Shown here: piece after piece, positions 1 to 5,059 of the stretch | Position numbering within the stretch: position 1 is the first letter of the stretch | How the letters are laid out: every line of letters starts with the position of its first letter | DNA from: Proteobacteria bacterium UBA664 | Lineage (GTDB): Bacteria > Pseudomonadota > Gammaproteobacteria > UBA7966 | Direction: 5' to 3' | Length of the DNA: 9,195 nucleotides | Assembly (NCBI GenBank): GCA_002299125.1 | Contig: DBNU01000091.1 | Span: forward strand, 1-9,195 | Notes under the pieces: generated by a model | Told to the model about the DNA's origin: nothing | What the model saw: only the letters and a program-made list of their open reading frames with translations | Databases searched by the model: none | Position numbers and translations under genes: made by a program

Positions 1-101
1 CAGGCGGAGATGGGATCCATGTGGTGTCGCTCCTTACCGGGTGGGGGTCGTGAACGGTACCATCGACCGGGCCACGATGGCCGGATGAGGCGGTAGTGAA
101 T

Positions 102-127
102 GTTCCCCGACCCCGGAGGTCGGGAAC
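102..127. other. hairpin upstream of the DUF900 hydrolase gene
   Basis: An inverted repeat with arms GTTCCCCGACC (102-112) and GGTCGGGAAC (118-127) and a CCGGA loop forms a stem of 10 bp with one bulged C. No T-run follows, so it is not a typical intrinsic terminator for an upstream gene. It lies 29 nt before the hydrolase ATG and may be a leader structure. The first 100 bases hold no gene I can identify. One plus-strand frame is open from base 2 to a TGA at 86-88 and could be the tail of a gene lying outside the window, but nothing in it is recognisable. Confidence 0.4.
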
Positions 128-156
128 TTGCGGGCGACCAGACGCGGGAGACTGCC

Positions 157-1188
157 ATGCGGATCTATTTCGCCACCAACCGTGCGCCCGGTCGTCGCGG
201 CGGGCCAGACGCCTTCGGCGGCCGCTTCAGTCCGCATGGGCTCACGGATCTGCGCTTCGGCTGGGCGAACTTCGAAGACGGTGATGCGGCGGGCTTGCTG
301 ACCGTGGAAGTCGCGCCGGAGCGACTCAACGTGCCGCAGGCGGACCTGGAGCGCGGCGATCTCTCCCGTCAGCGGCTCGGCAGCCAGGCGGTTTTCGCCG
401 CCATGCGTGCCGAAATGGTGGAGCGGTGCGCCGATGCGCTGCTGTTCATCCATGGTTTCAACACCAGCTTCGAGGAATCGCTGCGGGCGGGCGCGCGGCT
501 GGCGACGGCGTTGTCCGAGCGGCCGCTCGTGCTGTGTGTGTTCTCCTGGCCCTCGGATGGTTCGCTGTTGCCCTATCTCGCCTATGCGAGCGATCGCGAT
601 GACGCCCGCGCCTCCGGTGTTGCGCTGGGGCGTGGTCTGCAGAAACTTTCGCACTGGCTGCGGAGGCTGCCGTCGAGCGATTACTGCGGGCACGGGATCC
701 ACCTGCTCGCGCACAGCATGGGTAGCTATGCCCTGCGCTGGGCCTGGCAGGCGGTGCGCCTGTCCGCGGGCCAGGGGCTGCGCCGGCATCTCGATCACGT
801 GCTGCTCGTCGCCGCGGACGAAGACCACGATACCTTCGAGCATGCGCACAAGCTGGGCGGGCTGGCCGACATCGCGCGCAGCGTGACGGTCTATCACAAC
901 GCCCGTGATCGGGCCCTGATCGCAAGCGACTACACCAAGGCCAACCCGGATCGCCTGGGAGCGGGCGGGCCGCGCAACGCCCTCCTGCTGCCGGACAAGG
1001 TGCGGGTGGTGGACTGCTCGCCGGTTGTTGCGCTCAGCGAGGATCCGCTCGGGCATCACTACCACCTGAAGAGCCCCGTGGTGCGGCGGGACCTCCTGGC
1101 CGTGCTCGCCGATGTGGAGCCGGAGGCCATGCCGACACGAACGGTGCGTACGGATGGCCGTGGCTGGCGTCTGCGCCCCGGCATCTGA
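157..1188 (+). CDS. DUF900-type alpha/beta hydrolase
   Basis: A predicted serine hydrolase of 343 residues; the substrate is unknown. The N-terminus MRIYFATNRAP is the TNR-type opening often seen in DUF900 proteins. The oxyanion-side motif LLFIHGFN lies at about residues 95-102. The nucleophile elbow AHSMG at 185-189 gives Ser187. An acidic AADEDHD stretch begins near 219, with Asp221 as the likely acid, and GHHYH at 299-303 supplies the likely catalytic His. No signal peptide or membrane segment is visible, so it is probably cytoplasmic. The ATG at 157 is chosen because GGGAG lies 6 nt upstream and the family opening starts there; an in-frame start at 100 would add 19 residues of unlikely sequence. 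Only 24 nt separate it from the next gene, so the two are probably co-transcribed. The fold call is firm, the exact family fairly so, and the reaction is unknown. Confidence 0.87.
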   Translation: MRIYFATNRAPGRRGGPDAFGGRFSPHGLTDLRFGWANFEDGDAAGLLTVEVAPERLNVPQADLERGDLSRQRLGSQAVFAAMRAEMVERCADALLFIHGFNTSFEESLRAGARLATALSERPLVLCVFSWPSDGSLLPYLAYASDRDDARASGVALGRGLQKLSHWLRRLPSSDYCGHGIHLLAHSMGSYALRWAWQAVRLSAGQGLRRHLDHVLLVAADEDHDTFEHAHKLGGLADIARSVTVYHNARDRALIASDYTKANPDRLGAGGPRNALLLPDKVRVVDCSPVVALSEDPLGHHYHLKSPVVRRDLLAVLADVEPEAMPTRTVRTDGRGWRLRPGI

Positions 1189-1212
1189 GCACGCAATCAG
1201 GGGCACGCGCGC

Positions 1213-2070
1213 ATGCACCCGCTGGCTTTCCGCTTCGAGAATGGTCGTTACTTCGCCACCGTGGCTGGTGATTCATTTTATGTCGGTCAACGCGTGCGCT
1301 ACGGTGCCCGCAAGGGGCTGATGAACGACGAGGCCGTCGATCGCCTGCGCTATCGCGCGCGCGACTGGCGGGAGCGGCACGGCGTCTGGGCCGACTGGAT
1401 CGAACCCATCGCACGGGTGGAGGGTGGGCACTTCCACAGCCTCAACACCTACGACCGCGCGCGCTGCACCTTCGGCTTCCTGCAGGCCGGGGCGCATGTG
1501 GCCGAGGGCCAGTTCGTGCGCTGGCTGCGGGCGGTGCTGGCACTGCCCGACGCCGGTGCCTCCTTTCCCGACCTCGGCCTCGCCGACGGGCAGATCGTGC
1601 GCCTCGTGCACGCTGCGCCTCCCCGTGTGCTGGAGGATGCGCGCGGCACGCAGGGGCTGCTCGATTATCTCAACCCCGGTTCCCACGAGGTGGAGGACGT
1701 CGAGGTGATCCAGGCGGCACGCCTCATCCATCGCGTGCGCAACGATCCGCAGGCAATCGCGCTGCAGGTCGCGGTCGCCGTGACGGCGCTGCAGGAGGCG
1801 CTGGGCCAGTACGCCTTGCGCTATGGCCTCGACGGTGCCGATGACATCACCTGTCTGCTGGTGGCGGACATCCGTCATCAGGGGCGTGCACCGCATGTCG
1901 CGATCAAGCGCGCACTCACGGCGGGCGATCCCCATGCCGCGCTGCTCGCCCTTGGTGCAGAGCGCTTCCCGGAGCGCGTCGCGCGCCTGCGTGACGCCGT
2001 GGAGGAACTCCGGCGCGAGGGGCGTCTGGGGCGGCTTCGTTATGACGGCACCGAAGGCGGGTTCGCCTGA
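1213..2070 (+). CDS. conserved hypothetical protein, possible lysozyme-like fold
   Basis: A 285-residue protein without signal peptide or transmembrane helix. From memory of the family it belongs to a conserved group marked by EGGHFHSLNTYDR (70-82) followed by TFGFLQ (86-91), FPDLGL (118-123), a DYLNP block (151-155) and DIRHQGRA (219-226). A glutamate followed by a YD and a T-x-G-F segment recalls the active-site region of the lysozyme/chitosanase superfamily, with Glu70 as a possible catalytic residue. That assignment is inference, not a demonstrated match. The ATG at 1213 has AGGGG 9 nt upstream and follows the hydrolase gene by 24 nt. Composition matches its neighbours. Without export features a wall-degrading role would need a dedicated secretion route or lysis, so a non-enzymatic or cytoplasmic role is equally open. 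Confidence 0.8.
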   Translation: MHPLAFRFENGRYFATVAGDSFYVGQRVRYGARKGLMNDEAVDRLRYRARDWRERHGVWADWIEPIARVEGGHFHSLNTYDRARCTFGFLQAGAHVAEGQFVRWLRAVLALPDAGASFPDLGLADGQIVRLVHAAPPRVLEDARGTQGLLDYLNPGSHEVEDVEVIQAARLIHRVRNDPQAIALQVAVAVTALQEALGQYALRYGLDGADDITCLLVADIRHQGRAPHVAIKRALTAGDPHAALLALGAERFPERVARLRDAVEELRREGRLGRLRYDGTEGGFA

Positions 2071-2118
2071 GGGCGCGCGCGCTCGCTGCTTCAATCAAGC
2101 GCCTTCAGGCCCCTCCCG

Positions 2119-2140
2119 CATCCCCGCCTGTGCGGGGATG
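2119..2140. repeat. REP-like palindrome
   Basis: A perfect 9-bp stem, CATCCCCGC with GCGGGGATG, closed by a CTGT loop. It lies 48 nt after the stop of the lysozyme-like gene. It is a single half-unit of the REP-like family that also occurs at 2173-2257 and 3728-3799. It has no T-tract but could still slow transcription or protect the 3' end of the upstream mRNA. Confidence 0.7.
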
Positions 2141-2172
2141 AGTGCGAATCTTCTCTCCCTCCGGTGGCCCCT

Positions 2173-2257
2173 CCGTCTTGCCCGCGGAGGCGGGCATCCA
2201 GTTTCATCACGCTGTCGCTGCGAAAGGACTGGATCCCCGCCTGCGCGGGGATGACGG
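2173..2257. repeat. paired inverted REP-like element
   Basis: Two GC-rich hairpin units face each other. The outer ends are CCGTC (2173-2177) and GACGG (2253-2257), and the inner ends are ATCCAGT (2196-2202) and ACTGGAT (2228-2234). Each half contains its own small GC stem. The layout is that of the widespread proteobacterial intergenic palindromes that read roughly 'GTCATCCCCGC...GCGGGGATCCAGT'. The right half shares a 24-nt exact match, in reverse complement (2236-2259), with 3727-3750. It sits between convergent genes. Confidence 0.8.
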
Positions 2258-2278
2258 GGATGAGTGCCACCCCTCCAA

Positions 2279-2304
2279 GACCCTTTCCCTGTGGGAGAGG
2301 GGTC
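2279..2304. terminator. GC hairpin at a convergent junction, possible bidirectional terminator
   Basis: CCCTTTCCC (2281-2289) pairs with GGGAGAGGG (2293-2301) around a TGT loop, with one G-T wobble. The flanking GA and TC extend the stem with a single bulge. It resembles another common proteobacterial intergenic repeat, the 'CCCTCTCCC...GGGAGAGGG' type. It lies between the plus-strand unit ending at 2070 and the minus-strand remnant ending at 2344. There is no clear T-run on either side, so the termination role is inferred from position. Confidence 0.45.
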
Positions 2305-2343
2305 GGGGGGTGGGTGCGGAAGTGGACGACCGCCCGCCGTGCC

Positions 2344-2697
2344 TCAGGCGGCCTTGCGCCGCGCGATCCCGGCCATGGCGGTGAGGGCCGAGCCCAGCAG
2401 CCACACGGCCGCCGGCACCGGGATGACATGCACTGTGCCGGTCAACTGCAGGTTGTGATCCGTGCGGCCAATGAAACAGTCGCTGACCCGGAAGGAGCCG
2501 TCGACGCCGATGGTCCCGCCATGGGTGGCGGTATCGCTGAGATTGCGGATGCGGAAGCTCACGGCACCCGTGAGGTCCGGCAGGTGGCTGAGGTCGATGC
2601 TTCTAAGGACAGGGTTACTGCCCGGTGCCTGGCTGAAGCTGAAGAGGTTGCTGCCGAAATTGTCTCCGCTGCTGACCCCCGCCAGGGCACATACGAC
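2344..2697 (-). pseudogene. PEP-CTERM/exosortase-sorted protein, C-terminal remnant
   Basis: Read from the stop at 2698-2700, this frame gives 117 residues with normal coding character: GDNFGSNLFSFSQAPGSNP, then a beta-rich VSFRI...GGTIGVDGSFRVSD region, then a C-terminal sorting signal at about residues 93-117. That signal has VPVPAA, a hydrophobic WLLGSAL...MAG helix and a basic ARRK end. In intact proteins such a signal anchors an exported protein until an exosortase cleaves it. No signal peptide is present. The only standard start is a GTG at 2560-2562, which would leave 72 residues starting inside the domain. In-frame stops occur at 2698-2700 and 2743-2745, and possible upstream coding fragments lie in other frames. 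I read it as a decayed gene; a sequencing error or a genuine short protein from the GTG is less likely. Confidence 0.65.
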
Positions 2698-2896
2698 CTA
2701 CAGCACATTCACCCAGCCGGCAGCGAGCCGCAACGGCGGGCACTACGTGTTTCCCGCAATGAAATGCTCGGCGTGACCCCGTCCAGCGCCTCACCGTAAC
2801 GATGACAGCGTTTTGTGCCCGTACATTGGTCAATTTCCTGCGGCCTTCACGATTTCGGGATGGCAGCGCACTTCCGCCCTGTGCTAGCGTGCCGTT

Positions 2897-2921
2897 GCCG
2901 TTGAAAGTGCAGGTCAACGGC
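2897..2921. promoter_or_regulatory. 25-bp hyphenated dyad, possible operator or hairpin
   Basis: Perfect 8-bp arms, GCCGTTGA (2897-2904) and TCAACGGC (2914-2921), are separated by 9 nt. It could be a regulator site or an RNA stem. It lies in the gene-poor stretch between the minus-strand PEP-CTERM remnant and the plus-strand RRM gene. No binding protein is suggested by the sequence. Confidence 0.35.
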
Positions 2922-2970
2922 TGATCGATTGCAGCGAGTTGCAGTCCTTCGTGTTTCCTGACAGGGCGGA

Positions 2971-2995
2971 TGTCCGACAAGTAGGGATTCCCTAC
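2971..2995. promoter_or_regulatory. two adjacent palindromes, possible operator
   Basis: TGTCCGACA (2971-2979) is a 9-bp palindrome around its central base. One base later comes GTAGGGATTCCCTAC (2981-2995), with perfect 6-bp arms around ATT. Two tight dyads side by side in a non-coding stretch suggest a protein-binding site. It could serve the RRM gene to the right or the ancestral promoter of the decayed minus-strand gene to the left. The cognate regulator is unknown. Confidence 0.4.
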
Positions 2996-3369
2996 CGGCG
3001 TCCGGCAAACCGGAATGAACGAAGGCTGCGGGCCTGTGGGGTGAGGGGTCGTCTGAACGCGCAGAGCCATCTCTGTCCGTTTCGCAGCTCTTGGCAAGGT
3101 CGGGGAGTCGTGCGCGCCCGGTCGGATGCAGAGTGCTCGGGGCGGCGCGAGTTGGCCGTTGCGCGCAGGGAGGCAGCACACTCATGCAGGCATCCAGCAG
3201 GGCCGCGGTCCTGAGCCTGCCGCTTACCCTCAACAGTCCAAGTACAGCCGACAGGCAGCCGTTCCGAGTCCGACTCCGACATCCATCGCGCTTGCCCGGC
3301 CCCAGGTTCGGGGTCGGTGCGTTGAGATCGGGATTCGGCCGGTACGCGGCTCAGGGAGTCTCAAGCTCG

Positions 3370-3684
3370 ATGAATATCTACGTTGGAAATCTTGCATTCC
3401 GCACCACCGACGATCAGCTTCGCTCCATGTTCGAGACCTTTGGTCCCGTGCGTTCCGCCAGCGTGGTCATGGACCGCGAATCGGGTCGCTCGCGTGGTTT
3501 CGGATTCGTCGAAATGGGTGATGAAGATGGGCACAAGGCGATCGCCAGCCTGAATGGTCAGGACATCGACGGGCGCCGCCTTACCGTCAACGAGGCACGC
3601 CCGCGCCAGGGTGGAGCAGGCGGCGGCGGGGGCGGGCCACGGTCCCGCTACGGCGACGGTCCACGCGGCCCGCGCATGGGCTGA
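3370..3684 (+). CDS. small RRM-domain RNA-binding protein
   Basis: A 104-residue protein with a single RNA recognition motif. RNP2 is IYVGNL at residues 3-8 and RNP1 is RGFGFVEM at 42-49; the aromatic residues that stack on RNA bases (Tyr4, Phe44, Phe46) are present. A short tail rich in glycine and arginine (from about residue 79) follows, as in the cold-inducible Rbp proteins of cyanobacteria and many proteobacteria. It should bind single-stranded RNA in the cytoplasm; its targets are unknown. The start at 3370 is chosen because the RRM begins there and AGGGAG (3353-3358) lies 11 nt upstream. An in-frame extension to 3091 has no family support. It is monocistronic and faces a convergent amidotransferase gene across a REP-like palindrome. 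No cold-shock motif could be identified in its leader. Confidence 0.93.
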   Translation: MNIYVGNLAFRTTDDQLRSMFETFGPVRSASVVMDRESGRSRGFGFVEMGDEDGHKAIASLNGQDIDGRRLTVNEARPRQGGAGGGGGGPRSRYGDGPRGPRMG

Positions 3685-3727
3685 AGGCCAACTCGGCCAG
3701 GGCGACGAGCGGGGCTCCAAGGCGCAC

Positions 3728-3799
3728 CCCGTCATCCCCGCGCAGGCGGGCATGCCGGGGTGCATGGGCATGCCGGGGTGGCGAGCGCCGGATGACGGG
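3728..3799. repeat. REP-like palindrome with internal tandem duplication, possible bidirectional terminator
   Basis: Perfect 10-bp outer arms, CCCGTCATCC (3728-3737) and GGATGACGGG (3790-3799), enclose a GC-rich core. Inside, the 15-mer GGGCATGCCGGGGTG occurs twice, at 3748-3762 and 3766-3780, with an 18-bp period. The left end shares 24 identical bases with the reverse complement of 2236-2259, so it is a second copy of that repeat family. It lies between the ends of two convergent genes, 43 nt past the RRM stop and 10 nt from the amidotransferase stop, where it could stop transcription from both sides. Confidence 0.75.
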
Positions 3800-3809
3800 C
3801 TGGGAGATT

Positions 3810-4529
3810 TCAGCCCGCGGCTGCCCGGCGAAAGTTCTCGTAGATGTACTCGGCTACCTGGCGCAGACGAGGCAGGGTGGATGCGAGGTCGGCACGCAGC
3901 TTTGGCACGGCATCCGCCCCCAGTGATCGCTCGAGGGCGGCACGGTATTCCGGGATCGCGGCCCAGTCATCGAGCGTGCGGGCCGTCACCTCCACGTGGT
4001 ACTGCAACCCCCACGCGCGCGAGCCCACGCGCATCGCCTGGTGGGCGCAACGAGCGGAACTCGCGAGCAGGGTGGCAGTCGGTGGCAGTCGCGTGACGCC
4101 GGCTGAATGCCACTGGAAGCAGATCGGGTCGTTCACCAGCGACCCGAGCAGGGGATCGCTCGCCGCTGCGGTGGTGAAGTCCACCGCTGAGATCCCCACT
4201 TCGCCCTCGGGCAGCAGGGTCACCTCTCCGCCGCAGGCCGCGGCCAGGAGCTGGTGGCCGAGGCAGAGGCCCAGGTAGGGCAGGTGCCGTTCAAGTACGG
4301 CCTCGCGGATCGCGGCCTTCTCGGCCCGGAGCCAGGGGTAGGTGTCTTCCTGCCAGACATCCATCGGGCCGCCCATGACCCACAGGGCGTCGTAGCCGTC
4401 GAGGGCGGGGATGGGATCCCCGGCGTCGAGTTGCACCGTGTCGATCCCTACACCATCGCGCGCGAGGAACTCCAGGAACACGCCGGGGTGTTCCACCAGG
4501 AGATGCTGGAAAACGAGCAGCCTCGTCAT
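3810..4529 (-). CDS. class I glutamine amidotransferase domain protein (GuaA-N-like)
   Basis: A stand-alone glutaminase-type domain of 239 residues, similar to the amidotransferase part of GMP synthase. MGGPMDVW (52-59) is the oxyanion-region motif. GLCLGHQLLA (87-96) carries the nucleophile Cys89, and LQYHVE (175-180) carries His178 and Glu180, which complete the triad. FQWHSAG (138-144) is the usual conserved FQWH block. Such proteins hydrolyse glutamine or gamma-glutamyl compounds in the cytoplasm; there is no attached synthetase domain, so the acceptor or true substrate is unknown. The start at 4529 gives a full-length domain, but no good ribosome-binding site is visible. It follows the two-helix membrane protein gene by 12 nt and is probably translated from the same transcript. 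Confidence 0.92.
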   Translation of the reverse strand: MTRLLVFQHLLVEHPGVFLEFLARDGVGIDTVQLDAGDPIPALDGYDALWVMGGPMDVWQEDTYPWLRAEKAAIREAVLERHLPYLGLCLGHQLLAAACGGEVTLLPEGEVGISAVDFTTAAASDPLLGSLVNDPICFQWHSAGVTRLPPTATLLASSARCAHQAMRVGSRAWGLQYHVEVTARTLDDWAAIPEYRAALERSLGADAVPKLRADLASTLPRLRQVAEYIYENFRRAAAG

Positions 4530-4541
4530 CGGGAGCGAAAG

Positions 4542-4805
4542 TCAGCGTTCGTTGCCGCCGCAAGGCAGGGCCTCGCCCGCGGCATCGGCGTTGGTCTGGC
4601 GGCACGCAACCCCTGCTGCCTCGCGTTGGTGCCGCCGGCGTAGCGAGATGGCCGCAAGGGCGCAGAGCAGGGTCGCCGCCAGACTGGCACCGCCGATGAA
4701 AGCGAGGTCGCTGCCCAGCCGATTGGCTGGCCCAAGGATGAGGCACCAGAGCGCGATGCCGATGAAATAACCGAGCGTGCGTTCGAGAAATGGAAGGAGA
4801 GGCAT
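4542..4805 (-). CDS. small two-helix membrane protein, function unknown
   Basis: An 87-residue protein with two hydrophobic segments at about residues 11-26 and 34-54, joined by a short loop (ANRLGSD). A basic patch, LRRRHQR, follows the second helix, and the tail is polar and contains two cysteines. The positive patch suggests that both ends face the cytoplasm. I chose the ATG at 4805 because AGGAG (minus strand, 4814-4818) lies 8 nt upstream; a start at 4844 would add 13 unlikely residues. It is the first gene of a two-gene minus-strand unit with the amidotransferase and is transcribed away from the Sel1 gene. I do not recognise a family. Overlap by shadow frames is extensive here, so the tail is the least certain part. 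Confidence 0.65.
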   Translation of the reverse strand: MPLLPFLERTLGYFIGIALWCLILGPANRLGSDLAFIGGASLAATLLCALAAISLRRRHQREAAGVACRQTNADAAGEALPCGGNER

Positions 4806-4842
4806 GCTGGAAGCTCCTGAAGCCACACGGCTGCTGCACTGC

Positions 4843-4886
4843 ACATTAACGATGTTTCGTTACAATTGCATGAATTTCGCTGTAAC
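4843..4886. promoter_or_regulatory. AT-rich divergent promoter/operator region
   Basis: A short AT-rich island in otherwise GC-rich DNA lies between two divergent genes. It contains a 16-bp dyad TAACGATGTTTCGTTA (4847-4862, 6-bp arms around TGTT), and GTTACA (4859-4864) facing TGTAAC (4881-4886) across 16 nt. TGTAAC-like hexamers on both strands could act as -10 elements, but no good -35 partner is seen. The dyads suggest a regulator shared by the amidotransferase unit and the Sel1 gene; this is inference. Confidence 0.45.
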
Positions 4887-4980
4887 CGGCCTGCGATGGC
4901 AGTTCGCCTGCTCGGCCCATGCCGACCGGGGCAGGCAAGCGTGCCGCCGGGTGGCGCCTGACCGGGCGGGGATGGTCGCC

Positions 4981-5022
4981 AACGCTGCACTGCGGGTTCA
5001 CAACGCGGCATTGCGGGTTCAC
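4981..5022. repeat. tandem 21-bp direct repeat upstream of Sel1 gene
   Basis: Two head-to-tail 21-bp units (4981-5001 and 5002-5022) match at 19 of 21 positions and share TGCGGGTTCAC exactly. The period is two helical turns, which would put repeated sites on the same DNA face. It lies 38 nt before the Sel1 start codon and downstream of the AT-rich promoter island, so it is in the likely leader. An operator, an RNA-binding site or a slippage duplication are all possible. Confidence 0.6.
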
Positions 5023-5059
5023 ACTGTGTGACAAAGGCTTCGCACGGGGTTTCCCAGCC

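Larger units (their letters stand above)
2698..3369. other. gene-poor region between PEP-CTERM remnant and RRM gene
   Basis: No convincing intact gene is seen here on either strand. The left part (2700 to about 3000, minus strand) may contain scrambled upstream pieces of the PEP-CTERM gene, but no piece is recognisable. The stretch holds three dyads (2897-2921, 2971-2979, 2981-2995), listed separately. The right part (about 3000-3369) is the probable leader of the RRM gene. An open plus-strand frame from 3091 runs into the RRM start, but its sequence is arginine- and proline-rich shadow-like material. I could not place a convincing -35/-10 pair. Confidence 0.5.

Noticed and set aside
34..1218. 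394-residue minus-strand open frame opposite the DUF900 gene
   Set aside because: It lies antisense to a gene with clear catalytic motifs and has low-complexity arginine/proline-rich sequence with no family features; long antisense frames are expected at this GC content.
1273..2094. 273-residue minus-strand open frame opposite the lysozyme-like gene
   Set aside because: Antisense shadow of a gene with conserved motifs and a ribosome-binding site; no recognisable domain.
2615..3233. Minus-strand frames of 188 and 128 residues in the gene-poor stretch
   Set aside because: Sequence looks compositionally random and no domain or ribosome-binding site is seen. Some pieces may be remnants of the PEP-CTERM gene, but I cannot show it.
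3091..3369. N-terminal extension of the RRM protein from an ATG at 3091
   Set aside because: The RRM fold begins at the ATG at 3370 with AGGGAG upstream; the 93 extra residues are arginine-rich and unlike the family.
4981..5022. The tandem 21-bp units as part of a CRISPR array or replication iterons
   Set aside because: Only two directly abutting units without spacers, and no replication or Cas genes nearby.
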